64,000 bases of DNA from Saccharospirillaceae bacterium (GTDB taxonomy: Bacteria > Pseudomonadota > Gammaproteobacteria > Pseudomonadales > Oceanobacteraceae), in the NCBI GenBank assembly GCA_022448365.1, contig JAKVCS010000005.1, forward strand, positions 248,001 through 312,000, read 5' to 3'. The stretch's first letter is position 1. Every line of letters begins with the position of its first letter. Shown here piece after piece: positions 8,688 to 17,868 of this stretch. Made by a program: the position numbers and the translations under genes. Under the pieces are notes generated by a model. It worked only from the letters and a program-made list of their open reading frames with translations, was not told where the DNA came from and searched no databases.

Positions 8688-9509
8688 ATGACCTACACCT
8701 TCCGGCTGCTGTTTTTTTCTCTGTTTATGTTGCCAGTGATGAGTTCCGCGGATGAAACCAAGGTTCTTGCCAGCGTTCACCCTTTGGCCTTAATTGCCGC
8801 TTCGGTTGCTGACAATCTCGATACTCTGGTGCCACAGAGTACCACTCCGCATGATTTCGCCTTCCGTCCTTCAGATATTCGTAAGGTGAAGGATGCTGAT
8901 ATTATTTTCTGGTCGGGTGCTGAAAGCGAGCCGTATCTGGCGCGGTTCGAAAAACGCTGGCCGGATAAAGTCTGGATTGATATTTCTGCCCCCGTTCATC
9001 AGCCAGGAACCTCGGATGATCACAACCATGATGCGCATTGGTGGCTGGCGCCAGAGCTTGCAATTACCGCGCAACAGGCGCTGGCACAGGCGCTGAATAA
9101 GGAGTCGCAATTTGAGCAGCAACTGCGCGCACAGTTGAAACTCAGTCGACAGCAGTTGCTGCCGGTTAAGCAGTTGGGCTTTTTCGTTTTTCATCGCGCT
9201 TATGACCATTGGGTAAATTACTTCGGCCTGAATCAACTCGGGTCGTTCACCCTATCGCCGGAGCAGAAACCCGGGCTTAAACGGCTCAATGCCATGCGTG
9301 AGCAGCTTGCCAGCGGCGATGTGCGCTGTATTTTTACCGAGCCGCAGTTTGAACCTAAGTTGGTCAGCTCGGTGACTCGTGGTCTTGATATCCCAGCCGG
9401 CGAACTGGATCCTCTGGGCATTCATATTTCTGTGACAAAACATGGCTATGCTGAGTTTGTACGCGATCTGACCCAGCGTTTTGTCAGTTGCCTGGCGGCC
9501 GGTAAATAA
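8688..9509 (+). CDS. znuA: Zinc ABC transporter substrate-binding protein ZnuA
   Basis: About 273 residues with a signal peptide ending near SSADE. ZnuA/TroA-fold zinc ligands are visible in ASVHPLALIA, the short His loop DDHNHDAHWWL and FVFHRAYDHW. The charged His-rich loop is shorter than in E. coli. The ATG at 8688 is preferred over the frame's first start at 8652, because that one overlaps the TATAAT box. It captures periplasmic zinc for ZnuBC and is transcribed divergently from them. Confidence 0.93.
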   Translation: MTYTFRLLFFSLFMLPVMSSADETKVLASVHPLALIAASVADNLDTLVPQSTTPHDFAFRPSDIRKVKDADIIFWSGAESEPYLARFEKRWPDKVWIDISAPVHQPGTSDDHNHDAHWWLAPELAITAQQALAQALNKESQFEQQLRAQLKLSRQQLLPVKQLGFFVFHRAYDHWVNYFGLNQLGSFTLSPEQKPGLKRLNAMREQLASGDVRCIFTEPQFEPKLVSSVTRGLDIPAGELDPLGIHISVTKHGYAEFVRDLTQRFVSCLAAGK

Positions 9510-9635
9510 TCCGATAATCTTATAAAATCTGTTTTTTGGCGGATTGCGACTAAGAATATCTGCGGTCTTGTTATTCTTTTTGGGCAGCGGCAGAGTGGGT
9601 GAGAGGAATGTCTCAACTACCGTCAAGGAGTCCAT

Positions 9636-10925
9636 ATGGAGCAGGCTCGGCAAGTCGTCAAACCGGCAGACCCGTTGTACGGTTATTACACCGCTGTCCG
9701 TGATCAGAGTTTGATGTTGTGCCGTCCACTTCAACATGCAGATTACGAACTTCAGGCTGCTGAATTCACCAGCCCGGCAAAGTGGCATCTGGCGCATACC
9801 AGCTGGTTCTTTGAAACCTTTCTACTGAAATCCAACCTCCCTCATTATCGCGAATTCCATCCCCGGTTTGGGCACCTGTTCAACAGTTATTACAACGGCA
9901 TCGGTCAACCGTACCAACGTTCTCAGCGTGGCCTGTTGTCCCGGCCGACGCTGGAAGAGGTGCTGGAATATCGACATTACGTTGACCAACATATGCAGCA
10001 ATTGTTGGGGCGTGAAGACCTGCGTCCACTGATTGAGTTGGGATTGAATCATGAGCAGCAACATCAGGAGTTAATGCTCACCGATCTGCAATATTGCTGG
10101 TCGTTTAATCCTTTGTGTCCGGTTTACAACCCTGCAACCGTCAGTCCGTGTGCAGACGCAGGCGGACAGGTGAACCAATGGCTCGACTTTGACGGTGGTA
10201 TCTACAAATTTGGTCATAAGCCGCATCATGGTTTCGCTTTTGATAACGAAGGGCCGCAGCACGAGGCGCTGGTTCAGGACTTTGCTCTGGCGAAGCGCTT
10301 GATAACGAATCGAGAGTACCTGGAATTCATGGCGGACGCAGGTTACCAGAATCCGGAATTCTGGTTATCGGATGGCTGGGCCTGGGTTCAGCAACAGCAG
10401 ATTCGTGCGCCCTTGTACTGGCAGCCATCGGAAGAATCCGATGGCGTCGGAGGCTACGCCAGTTTCAGTCTGAACGGATTTGCACCGTTGGTGCCGGATG
10501 CCCCTGTGACTCACGTTTCGTTCTATGAAGCGGATGCTTATGCGCGCTGGGCCGGAGCAAGGCTGCCCAGTGAATTTGAATGGGAAGTCAGTGCCAGGCA
10601 AACAGACTGGGGTATCGGTAACTTCGTCGATAGTCGTTATTACCGTCCACAGGCGGTTTCTGACCTGACTCCAACTCATGCTAATGGCCTGCAACAGCAA
10701 TTTGGTGATTGCTGGGAGTGGACCGCCAGCCCCTATCAGCCTTATCCGGGCTATCAACCAGCCGCCGGAGCGGTGGGCGAATATAACGGCAAGTTTATGT
10801 GCAATCAGATGGTATTGAGAGGCGGCTCTTGCGCCACTCCGGCAGGCCACATTCGTCCGACCTACCGGAACTTCTTTTACCCCCATGAGCGTTGGCAATT
10901 CACCGGTATTCGTTTAGCAGGGTAA
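9636..10925 (+). CDS. egtB: Ergothioneine biosynthesis sulfoxide synthase EgtB
   Basis: 429 residues: an N-terminal DinB-like helical domain fused to a C-terminal formylglycine-generating-enzyme-like domain (VTHVSFYEADAYARWAGARLPSEFEWE, NGKFMCNQMVLRGGSC). The non-heme iron ligands are H51 in WHLAH, then H139 and H143 in NHEQQHQEL, matching the three-histidine facial triad of this family. EgtB joins a thiol to hercynine with O2. No egtA, egtC or egtE is nearby, so cysteine may be the direct sulfur donor and a lyase must be elsewhere. AGGAG precedes the ATG. It is followed 45 bp later by egtD. Confidence 0.95.
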   Translation: MEQARQVVKPADPLYGYYTAVRDQSLMLCRPLQHADYELQAAEFTSPAKWHLAHTSWFFETFLLKSNLPHYREFHPRFGHLFNSYYNGIGQPYQRSQRGLLSRPTLEEVLEYRHYVDQHMQQLLGREDLRPLIELGLNHEQQHQELMLTDLQYCWSFNPLCPVYNPATVSPCADAGGQVNQWLDFDGGIYKFGHKPHHGFAFDNEGPQHEALVQDFALAKRLITNREYLEFMADAGYQNPEFWLSDGWAWVQQQQIRAPLYWQPSEESDGVGGYASFSLNGFAPLVPDAPVTHVSFYEADAYARWAGARLPSEFEWEVSARQTDWGIGNFVDSRYYRPQAVSDLTPTHANGLQQQFGDCWEWTASPYQPYPGYQPAAGAVGEYNGKFMCNQMVLRGGSCATPAGHIRPTYRNFFYPHERWQFTGIRLAG

Positions 10926-10970
10926 CTGCTCAGCATAACAACAACGACACGAAAACAACCCGGAGATGGT

Positions 10971-11948
10971 ATGAAACAGGGAATCAACCAACATCAGAAT
11001 CTGCAGCTGTTTGATGCTCACCCAGCCGTTGCTGATGTGAAATCCGAAGTGCTGGCCGGTTTGGCGAAGTCTCAGAAAACCTTACCCGCGAAATTCTTTT
11101 ACGATCAGCGTGGTTCCCGATTGTTTGAGGCCATCACGCAGTTACCGGAATACTATCTGACCCGCACTGAAATCGGTTTGCTGCGACAACACGGTAATGA
11201 AATTGCCGAACTGGTAGGGCAGGGCTCCGTTTTGATGGAATATGGCAGTGGCGCCAGTATAAAAATACGGCTGCTGTTGGAAGCGTTACAGCCCGATTGT
11301 TATGTCCCGATGGATATCAGTAAAGACTTTCTGATTGCATCGGCAAATAAGTTGCTCGACGATTATCCCTGGTTAAGCATTTACGCTGGCTGTGTTGATT
11401 ACTCACAACCATTGCAGCTGCCCAAGACTCTGGCAGAAGCACCACACAAACTGGGCTTTTTTCCAGGCTCCAGTATGGGAAATTTCACACCGGCGGAATC
11501 GCAGGCTTTTTTGCGGCGTGCAAGGACGACATTGGGTAATGGAGGACGATTCCTGCTGGGTATTGATTTGGCAAAAGAGGAAGCTGTTCTGCATGCTGCT
11601 TATAACGATTGCCAGGGTGTCACCGCGAGTTTTAACAAAAATATTTTACGTCACCTGAACCACACCTTACAGGCCAGCTTCAGTGAGGAGTTGTTCGATC
11701 ATCAGGCTCGTTTTAATCGCAGTCATTCTCGGGTTGAAATGCATCTGGTCAGTAAAATTGACCAGATGGTACACGTCGCCGGCACCACCATCGTGTTGCG
11801 TAAAGGTGAAAGTTTACACACTGAAAATTCGTACAAATACCGCATGGAGTCGTTGCAATGGATGGCGCGTCAGGCAGGTTTTGAGATAGAAAAGCGCTGG
11901 ATAGATGATAACGAATATTTTGCCCTGGTGATGCTGAAAGCCGGTTAA
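10971..11948 (+). CDS. egtD: L-histidine N-alpha-methyltransferase EgtD
   Basis: 325 residues, standard for EgtD. Motifs seen: PAKFFYDQRGSRLFEAITQLPEYYLTR at the N-terminus, the SAM-binding LMEYGSGASIK, YVPMDIS, FFPGSSMGNF and, late in the chain, HTENSYKY. It trimethylates histidine to hercynine, the first step of ergothioneine synthesis, and so supplies the EgtB substrate. The egtB-egtD order and the terminator after it indicate a two-gene operon. Confidence 0.95.
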   Translation: MKQGINQHQNLQLFDAHPAVADVKSEVLAGLAKSQKTLPAKFFYDQRGSRLFEAITQLPEYYLTRTEIGLLRQHGNEIAELVGQGSVLMEYGSGASIKIRLLLEALQPDCYVPMDISKDFLIASANKLLDDYPWLSIYAGCVDYSQPLQLPKTLAEAPHKLGFFPGSSMGNFTPAESQAFLRRARTTLGNGGRFLLGIDLAKEEAVLHAAYNDCQGVTASFNKNILRHLNHTLQASFSEELFDHQARFNRSHSRVEMHLVSKIDQMVHVAGTTIVLRKGESLHTENSYKYRMESLQWMARQAGFEIEKRWIDDNEYFALVMLKAG

Positions 11949-11989
11949 GTAGTTCTGAATAAAACCACGCAGTGACTGGACAGAGCGTA

Positions 11990-12018
11990 GTGGCGGGCTA
12001 AAATGACCGCCACTTTTA
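11990..12018 (+). terminator. Terminator after egtD
   Basis: A GTGGCGG / CCGCCAC stem with a ten-base loop, then TTTTATTT. The loop also contains TAAAAT (11999-12004), which could serve as the -10 box of glmU, so termination and initiation may overlap here. Confidence 0.65.
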
Positions 12019-12035
12019 TTTGTTCAGGACTCACC

Positions 12036-13409
12036 ATGACACTGGCAGTCGTCACCCTAGCCGCGGGCAAAGGCTCGCGCATGAAATCAGATCTTCCTAA
12101 AGTACTTCACCCGCTAGCGGGTCAGCCAATGCTGGCACACGTTCTTGCCAGCGCTTCACCATTGGGGGAGGCGCAGCAGCATGTCGTAATAGGGCACGGT
12201 GCTGAAAAAGTGCAGCAGCAGATTACCGATTTTGATGTCAAATGGGCGATGCAGACTGAGCAAAAAGGCACCGGCCATGCGGTCGCACAGGCGATGCCAG
12301 ATGTTGATCCACAATCGACTGTGCTGGTGTTGTATGGCGATGTGCCATTAATCCGTACCGAAACTCTGCAAAAACTGTTGGATGAAACCCATTGCGACAA
12401 GAGTGCTGGTGGTTTGGCGCTGTTGACCGTTGAACTGGATGATCCAACGGGTTATGGCCGTATTGTGCGTGATAGCGCCGGTAATATTCAGGAAATTGTT
12501 GAACACAAAGATGCCAGTGCAGAGCAACATAAAATCCGTGAAGTGAACACCGGCATCCTGGCGGTTTCGGCTGAGCTTTTGAATGAATGGTTACCAAAAT
12601 TATCGGCAGAGAATGCTCAGGGCGAATACTACCTGACCGACATCATTGCCATGGCCGTTGATAATGGCGTTGCCGTGCGTGCCATTCACCCACAAGATGA
12701 ATACGAAGTGCAGGGTGTGAATGACCGTCTGCAACTGGCTGAACTGGAGCGCGTTTTTCAGCGCCAGCAAGCGGATGAACTGATGCGTCAGGGCGTATCC
12801 CTGGCCGACCCGGCGCGCATTGATGTGCGAGGTAGCCTCAGAGTTGGCTCCGATGTGCGTATTGATGTTGGTTGTGTTTTTGAAGGCGGCGTTGAGCTGG
12901 CGGATGGCGTTGAAATTGGTCCTTACTGTGTGATCAAAAATTCAGTGCTGGGTGCCGGAACACAGGTTGAATCGCACTCGTTGATTGATCAGGCTCAGGT
13001 TGCTGCTGCTTGCACTGTTGGTCCGTTTGCGCGTTTACGTCCTGGCTCCGATCTGGCTGATGGCGCTAAGGTAGGCAATTTCTGTGAAGTAAAAAAATCG
13101 GTGATTGGTAAGGGCTCCAAAGTCAATCACCTCACTTATATCGGTGACGCTGAAATTGGCGAAAATGCCAACATTGGTGCTGGCACCATTACCTGTAATT
13201 ACGATGGCGTAAATAAATTCAAAACCGAAATCGGCGACAATGCCTTTATTGGTTCTAACTCGTCCCTCGTGGCTCCGGTTAAAGTTGGCGCTGGTGCAAC
13301 GGTTGCTGCAGGTTCTGTGATCACAAAAGAAGTCGCCGACGAGGAGCTGGCGGTTGCCCGTGGCAAGCAACGCAATGTTTCTGGCTGGCAGCGTCCGGTA
13401 AAAAAATAA
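12036..13409 (+). CDS. glmU: Bifunctional UDP-N-acetylglucosamine pyrophosphorylase / glucosamine-1-phosphate acetyltransferase
   Basis: About 457 residues. The uridyltransferase signature LAAGKGSRMKSDLPKVLHPL starts at residue 7; QKGTGHAVAQA and YGDVPL follow. The C-terminal half is a left-handed beta-helix of hexapeptide repeats, ending with the acetyltransferase segment GAGTITCNYDGVNKF. It makes UDP-GlcNAc for peptidoglycan and LPS. The ATG at 12036 has AGGA seven bases upstream; the longer frame from 12003 lacks such a site. A hairpin terminator follows. Confidence 0.97.
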   Translation: MTLAVVTLAAGKGSRMKSDLPKVLHPLAGQPMLAHVLASASPLGEAQQHVVIGHGAEKVQQQITDFDVKWAMQTEQKGTGHAVAQAMPDVDPQSTVLVLYGDVPLIRTETLQKLLDETHCDKSAGGLALLTVELDDPTGYGRIVRDSAGNIQEIVEHKDASAEQHKIREVNTGILAVSAELLNEWLPKLSAENAQGEYYLTDIIAMAVDNGVAVRAIHPQDEYEVQGVNDRLQLAELERVFQRQQADELMRQGVSLADPARIDVRGSLRVGSDVRIDVGCVFEGGVELADGVEIGPYCVIKNSVLGAGTQVESHSLIDQAQVAAACTVGPFARLRPGSDLADGAKVGNFCEVKKSVIGKGSKVNHLTYIGDAEIGENANIGAGTITCNYDGVNKFKTEIGDNAFIGSNSSLVAPVKVGAGATVAAGSVITKEVADEELAVARGKQRNVSGWQRPVKK

Positions 13410-13434
13410 TGGGTATGGTTGTTTGATGAACACA

Positions 13435-13464
13435 ATGCCGCAGTGTCTTTTCTGCGGTATTTTT
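13435..13464 (+). terminator. Terminator after glmU
   Basis: A TGCCGCAG / CTGCGGTA stem with an eight-base loop, followed by TTTTT. It lies between glmU and the convergent PBP-like gene. Confidence 0.85.
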
Positions 13465-13465
13465 A

Positions 13466-13903
13466 TCAGGGGCAGCGAAATACCACGTTAAGACGCGCTG
13501 GTACGGGCATATCCGAAGGTAAATATCCGATGCTGTCCGGGTTAGTGAGCAGCTGTTGCAGCAGTGTCTGCTCGTCGCGCATCTCCTTGGGCGGGGTCAT
13601 TCGGCCGGTGAACTTCATCTGTGCCCAATAAGACTGAATGCGTGACTCCGGTAAACCAATGACCTGAGTATTGAACTGTGATCGTAAGCGATTCTGTGGC
13701 GGCAGCGCCAACGGCTTTAAATCATAGCCAAGCGATGCCCCCATATATAGATTGCGCACCTGTTCGCGGCTCAGCGGCTGTTTGAGTTCTTCACTGGCAC
13801 TCACCAATATCAGACCTTCAGAACGGCTCTGTGTGCTTGCCAAGATCAGAGTCAGAGTCAGTGCGATCATGAGCAAGTAATGAAGCTGGCGGCAAATGAG
13901 CAT
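13466..13903 (-). CDS. Small PstS-like periplasmic binding-domain protein (module A)
   Basis: About 145 residues: a signal peptide and then a half-size phosphate-binding-protein-like domain (SREQVRNLYMGAS, SYWAQMKFTGRMTPPKE, IGYLPSD). Start ATG 13903 overlaps the porin stop as TGATG, so it is translationally coupled to the porin. It is paralogous to 29145-29567 (shared SYW-x5-F-G-x3-PPK and GY motifs). Such small PBP domains often sit beside porins or c-di-GMP enzymes and may present a ligand to a partner. The ligand is unknown, and phosphate is only a family-level guess. Confidence 0.75.
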   Translation of the reverse strand: MLICRQLHYLLMIALTLTLILASTQSRSEGLILVSASEELKQPLSREQVRNLYMGASLGYDLKPLALPPQNRLRSQFNTQVIGLPESRIQSYWAQMKFTGRMTPPKEMRDEQTLLQQLLTNPDSIGYLPSDMPVPARLNVVFRCP

Positions 13904-15171
13904 CAGAAAACCCACTCCCAGCTTGCCTGAAAGAGTGTGGCGTCATATTTCCGGTTCAGGTCTGTGGGCATGCCGTTGGTGTAGCGGTTTCCGAAAAAAC
14001 CGCTACGCGGCGAGGTTTCTTTGAGATAACTGACTTCTGTTTTTAGCGCCATGTTCAACCGAAAATCCCAGCGTACGCCCAGGGTGTAACTGTCGAGACT
14101 GCCATCTGGTGCGGAATCGAATAGTCCGAAGTATTGCAGCGAAGTGGTTTCAAGTGCAGTTAATGGCTGCTGTTGATCAAGCTTTTGCAGGGCTGTTTGA
14201 TATACTCCACGTAACTCCTGTTGCGGTTTGATGTCGCTGTAAGCACTGGCGCCGTATGTCAAATGAAGGGTCAAGTCTTGCCATATATACCCGGCAGTAA
14301 AATAGTACCCATCGAGTGATGACGCCAGATCGAGTTCAGTTTCGGCATATACCCACTCAGCGCTAAAAAATTTTGTGAGATCGTCGTAACGGATGGCAGT
14401 CTCATAGAAACTGCTGCGGCCGTGATTATCGAGCGAATTGGCACTGTTGATGAAACCCGCCTGCTCAAGCGCTTGTTGAATCGGCATCAACTGTGGAACA
14501 TCCGACTTGTTATAGCCAGTGTTATAAGACAATCTCAGTGACATTTGCTGGTGATGCAGTTGCGCCGTTATGCCAACGATGTCCTCGACGTCTGCCGATA
14601 TATCGACCTTACTGCCAGCCTGAATGACTTCACCGTCAAAATAACCGTAATAGCCCTCAAGGTATAACGCGTGCACCCGTCCTGCATGGCTGTAGCTTGA
14701 ACTGATGCCGGTAAATGTTGTGGCCAGATAATTGTTGTAGACCTGCAGCGGTGGTGTTATCCAGGGGTAGGAATAGCCAACGTCAATGCTATCGCTGTAA
14801 GCAAAAATAGGCATGCGAAGTTTACCTGCACGAAACTGCCAGCTGTTATTCGGCTTATAAGAGATGTACAGCCATTCCGTTCCGGATTTTTTTTCCGCAT
14901 TACTGTGAGCAATAAATTGTCCGGTTAATGCCAGTTGATCGTTCAAGCGGAAGGTTGGTTGCAGTGCGAATAGTGATTGTTGCTTAAGGGTTATTTCATC
15001 TTCGTAGCCATTCAGTCGCGCTTCTGAGTCATTCAGATAACCGGCGATGACCTGAGTGAACCCAGACAGATCGAAGTGTTCATTAATTTCGTGGGCAAAT
15101 AAGTGATGACTGCCGCTAGCAGCTACCACCAGTGCCAGAGCATGGCAAATTTTCCGTAATCCCTGGATCAT
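13903..15171 (-). CDS. Outer-membrane porin-like beta-barrel (module A)
   Basis: 422 residues with a signal peptide, alternating amphipathic strands and a C-terminal aromatic residue (SWEWVF) typical for BAM-dependent insertion. An internal stretch, RAGKLRMPIFAYSDSIDVGY, corresponds to RAGRLRIPFFYYSEFLDVGY in the porin at 29594-30856, so the two are paralogues. AGGA lies eight bases before the ATG. It forms an operon with the downstream PBP-like gene and is divergent from a GGDEF-EAL gene. The substrate is unknown. Confidence 0.8.
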   Translation of the reverse strand: MIQGLRKICHALALVVAASGSHHLFAHEINEHFDLSGFTQVIAGYLNDSEARLNGYEDEITLKQQSLFALQPTFRLNDQLALTGQFIAHSNAEKKSGTEWLYISYKPNNSWQFRAGKLRMPIFAYSDSIDVGYSYPWITPPLQVYNNYLATTFTGISSSYSHAGRVHALYLEGYYGYFDGEVIQAGSKVDISADVEDIVGITAQLHHQQMSLRLSYNTGYNKSDVPQLMPIQQALEQAGFINSANSLDNHGRSSFYETAIRYDDLTKFFSAEWVYAETELDLASSLDGYYFTAGYIWQDLTLHLTYGASAYSDIKPQQELRGVYQTALQKLDQQQPLTALETTSLQYFGLFDSAPDGSLDSYTLGVRWDFRLNMALKTEVSYLKETSPRSGFFGNRYTNGMPTDLNRKYDATLFQASWEWVF

Positions 15172-15401
15172 GACGATTATCCTGAATCCCGAGTTATTTT
15201 TGTCATCAAGAAAGTATAGAACAGTGTTAGCCGAAAGCGTCGTGATTGGGGTAACATGAAGCGATACTTAGGGATGAAGTATGAAATTTTGATCAACTCA
15301 TGTTCCCGATAGTTATCTCAACTAGTCTGACAAATACCAAAATGAACACGCGTCCATCATGGAGCGGCAATCACAACTCAATTTCAGGGAGGGTCGCCTG
15401 A

Positions 15402-17495
15402 GTGCCGATTAAGAGTTTGCGCACGGCCATCATGCTGCTTAGCCTGCTGTTTATGGGTGGTATTGCGTGGTCCGTTTTATCATTGGCTTTGATGGAACAC
15501 CGCCAGTTGTATGCGGGGTATGCCGAGGGTGATCTGGATGCATTAACGGATAATATGGCCGCTGATCTGGTTGCTGTTGTCAATCAACCGGATGAGTTTT
15601 TTCAGCTAAAGACCCTGTTATTGAAACTTGATCCTTATGACCATGTTAAAGGTGCTGCTGTTTTTAATACAAACGGCGAGTTAATCGACTTTTATATTGG
15701 TAGCTCGCAACAGCAAGTCAGTGAAGAATACCGTATTCAATTCAGCGACTGGCAATTGCATGAGCCGGGCCTGTATTACGAAGACGGTAATCTGATTGCG
15801 GTAAAGCTGATCGGGGATCCGGCATTTAATCTGGGTTTCCTGGTGGTGGTAAACGATTTTCAGGGACCACTGGATGTCAGCACCAACAGTCTGTTAATCA
15901 GTACTTTACCAACAGCATTAATCGCCATCTTAGGTCTGATGATGGTATTCGCTTTTTTTGGCAATCGTTGGTTAGCGCCACTGACTCAGCTGTCTGCTTT
16001 TGCCAGGCGGGTTCAGCGCAGTCGGGACTACAGTTTGACGATTCCGGTTGGTGGCCATTATGAAGTCTTGGAACTGACCCAGGACATCAACAATATGATG
16101 GATGTCATTCGTCGAGAGTCCGAAATCAATCTCGATTCTGTGACCTTGCTAGAAAAGCGGCGTAAGGAAATGGAATACCTTGCTAATTACGACAGCCTTA
16201 CCGGTCTGATGAATCGGAAATTCTTTATCGGCAAGATGAATGATCTGCTGAGTGCAGCTAAAGATCATGGCAAGCAGTATGATTTGATGTTTGTAGGTCT
16301 GGACGGTTTTAAAGGGGTTAATGATTCGTTTGGTCATGAAATTGGTGATATGTTGCTGACCGGTGTTGCCGAGCGGTTGCTTACCCATGTCCCGGATAAT
16401 GCACTGGTTTCACGCCATGGTGGTGACGAATTTTTGATTTTGCTTGAAGGGATCGAAGATAAGAACCGGTTGGATGCTCTGGCAGGTGCGATCGTCAGCG
16501 GACTGGCTCAAAAATTTACCCTGAGCTCCTGGGAGGTGCGGATCAGCGCCAGTATTGGTATTGCTCAGCACTGCGAGAATTATGGTGATGTGCGGGAACT
16601 TATCCGCGACGCCGATATTGCTATGTTTGATGCCAAGCGTGACGGAAAATCGCGATTCAGCTTTTTTGAGCCGCAGATGATGGCGGATCATCAGCGACGA
16701 ATTGATATTGCTAACGCCATCAGCCATGCGCTAGACGACAACGAATTCAGTATAAATTATCAGCCAAAAGTCGCGCCGGATGGCACGCCGCTGGGTGCTG
16801 AAGCCCTTATTCGCTGGCACAGCTCGACGTTGGGTTTTGTGTCTCCGGCAGAATTTATTCCGATTGCGGAACAGTCCGGTAAGGTGACCAACATCACTCA
16901 GTGGGTGGTCCAGCACGTATGTCAGGACATTCGCGATGTGTTTATTCCACTGGGTATTGATAAGCCGATATCGATTAATTTATCCGCTACCGATCTCAAG
17001 AAGTATCACCTCGTAGGGGTCATAAAAGGTGCTTTCCGTAAGTACCAGATTCCTGCCGGCATGATCGAATTTGAAGTGACCGAGCATTCCTATCTCGACA
17101 ATCTCGAAATTGCTAATAAGTTTTTTGCAGAAATCACGGCACTGGGTTGTCCGGTGGCACTGGATGATTTTGGCACCGGTTATTCATCGTTGAGTTATCT
17201 CACCAAAATTCCGATTGATGTGCTGAAAATCGACAAACAGTTTGTCGATAACATCGGCACCTCGGAGCGCGATGATGCGCTGGTATTAACCATCATCGAG
17301 ATGGCAAAGCGCCTTGGAATGGTATTGTGTGCGGAAGGGGTCGAAACGGAGCAACAGCTGAACTTCCTTGGCGATAATGGGTGCCAGATTATTCAGGGTT
17401 ATTACTTTGCCAAACCGATGATGGGCCGGGATTACATCAAGTTTGTTCAGGCCCACAATCAATCAGGTTGCCCTCAGGCTGCTGTGGAAGTCTGA
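15402..17495 (+). CDS. Membrane-bound GGDEF-EAL protein with periplasmic sensor and HAMP
   Basis: 697 residues: TM1 (about 8-30), a periplasmic sensor (30-165), TM2 (about 168-188), a HAMP-like linker, then GGDEF and EAL domains. The cyclase signature RHGGDEF (near residue 337) is intact. The EAL site is also intact (GAEALIRW, FEVTEH, DDFGTGYSS, LKIDKQFV, AEGVET). No RxxD inhibitory site precedes GGDEF at the usual distance. Both activities are therefore possible, and the periplasmic domain may decide the direction. The start is GTG, with GGAGGG eight bases upstream. It is divergent from the porin/PBP pair, whose product could feed its sensor (inference). Confidence 0.92.
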   Translation: MPIKSLRTAIMLLSLLFMGGIAWSVLSLALMEHRQLYAGYAEGDLDALTDNMAADLVAVVNQPDEFFQLKTLLLKLDPYDHVKGAAVFNTNGELIDFYIGSSQQQVSEEYRIQFSDWQLHEPGLYYEDGNLIAVKLIGDPAFNLGFLVVVNDFQGPLDVSTNSLLISTLPTALIAILGLMMVFAFFGNRWLAPLTQLSAFARRVQRSRDYSLTIPVGGHYEVLELTQDINNMMDVIRRESEINLDSVTLLEKRRKEMEYLANYDSLTGLMNRKFFIGKMNDLLSAAKDHGKQYDLMFVGLDGFKGVNDSFGHEIGDMLLTGVAERLLTHVPDNALVSRHGGDEFLILLEGIEDKNRLDALAGAIVSGLAQKFTLSSWEVRISASIGIAQHCENYGDVRELIRDADIAMFDAKRDGKSRFSFFEPQMMADHQRRIDIANAISHALDDNEFSINYQPKVAPDGTPLGAEALIRWHSSTLGFVSPAEFIPIAEQSGKVTNITQWVVQHVCQDIRDVFIPLGIDKPISINLSATDLKKYHLVGVIKGAFRKYQIPAGMIEFEVTEHSYLDNLEIANKFFAEITALGCPVALDDFGTGYSSLSYLTKIPIDVLKIDKQFVDNIGTSERDDALVLTIIEMAKRLGMVLCAEGVETEQQLNFLGDNGCQIIQGYYFAKPMMGRDYIKFVQAHNQSGCPQAAVEV

Positions 17496-17523
17496 GGTTC
17501 AGCTGCTCAGATACTTCAGCTCA

Positions 17524-17868
17524 TCAGAGATTCCAGCCCATCGTCAGGCCAAACGCGCCGACCCCCGCCAGAATCGGTAACCCCATGGAACGCTTGGTGT
17601 ACCAAACGAGTAATGTCACGATTACACCGATCAGCGTTGCTAACCAGGTCGTCGCGGTCTGTGTCGCAGGCACCATCGAGCTGCCAGCCAGTGCTGCAAC
17701 CACGCATGGACCCACTACACCTAGCCAGGTTGGCATGCCATCGACAGAATCGTTGCTGTCGTGTTGGGCTTGCGATAAATGGCGCTGCATCCACACTAGC
17801 GGTATGGCGCGCATAGCAAAGGTGCCTGCTGCAGTGATCGCTAATGCAGCCCACATAACATCAGTCAT
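17524..17868 (-). CDS. azlD: AzlD-type branched-chain amino acid transport subunit
   Basis: 114 residues, four hydrophobic segments, with the family start WAALAITAAGTFAMRAIPLVW. AzlD is the small partner of AzlC in exporters of branched-chain amino acids or analogues. It overlaps the azlC stop by 8 bp, so the pair is coupled. Confidence 0.9.
   Translation of the reverse strand: MTDVMWAALAITAAGTFAMRAIPLVWMQRHLSQAQHDSNDSVDGMPTWLGVVGPCVVAALAGSSMVPATQTATTWLATLIGVIVTLLVWYTKRSMGLPILAGVGAFGLTMGWNL

Noticed and set aside
9252-9797. 181-codon minus frame across znuA and egtB
   Set aside because: It is a shadow of two well-supported genes on the plus strand.
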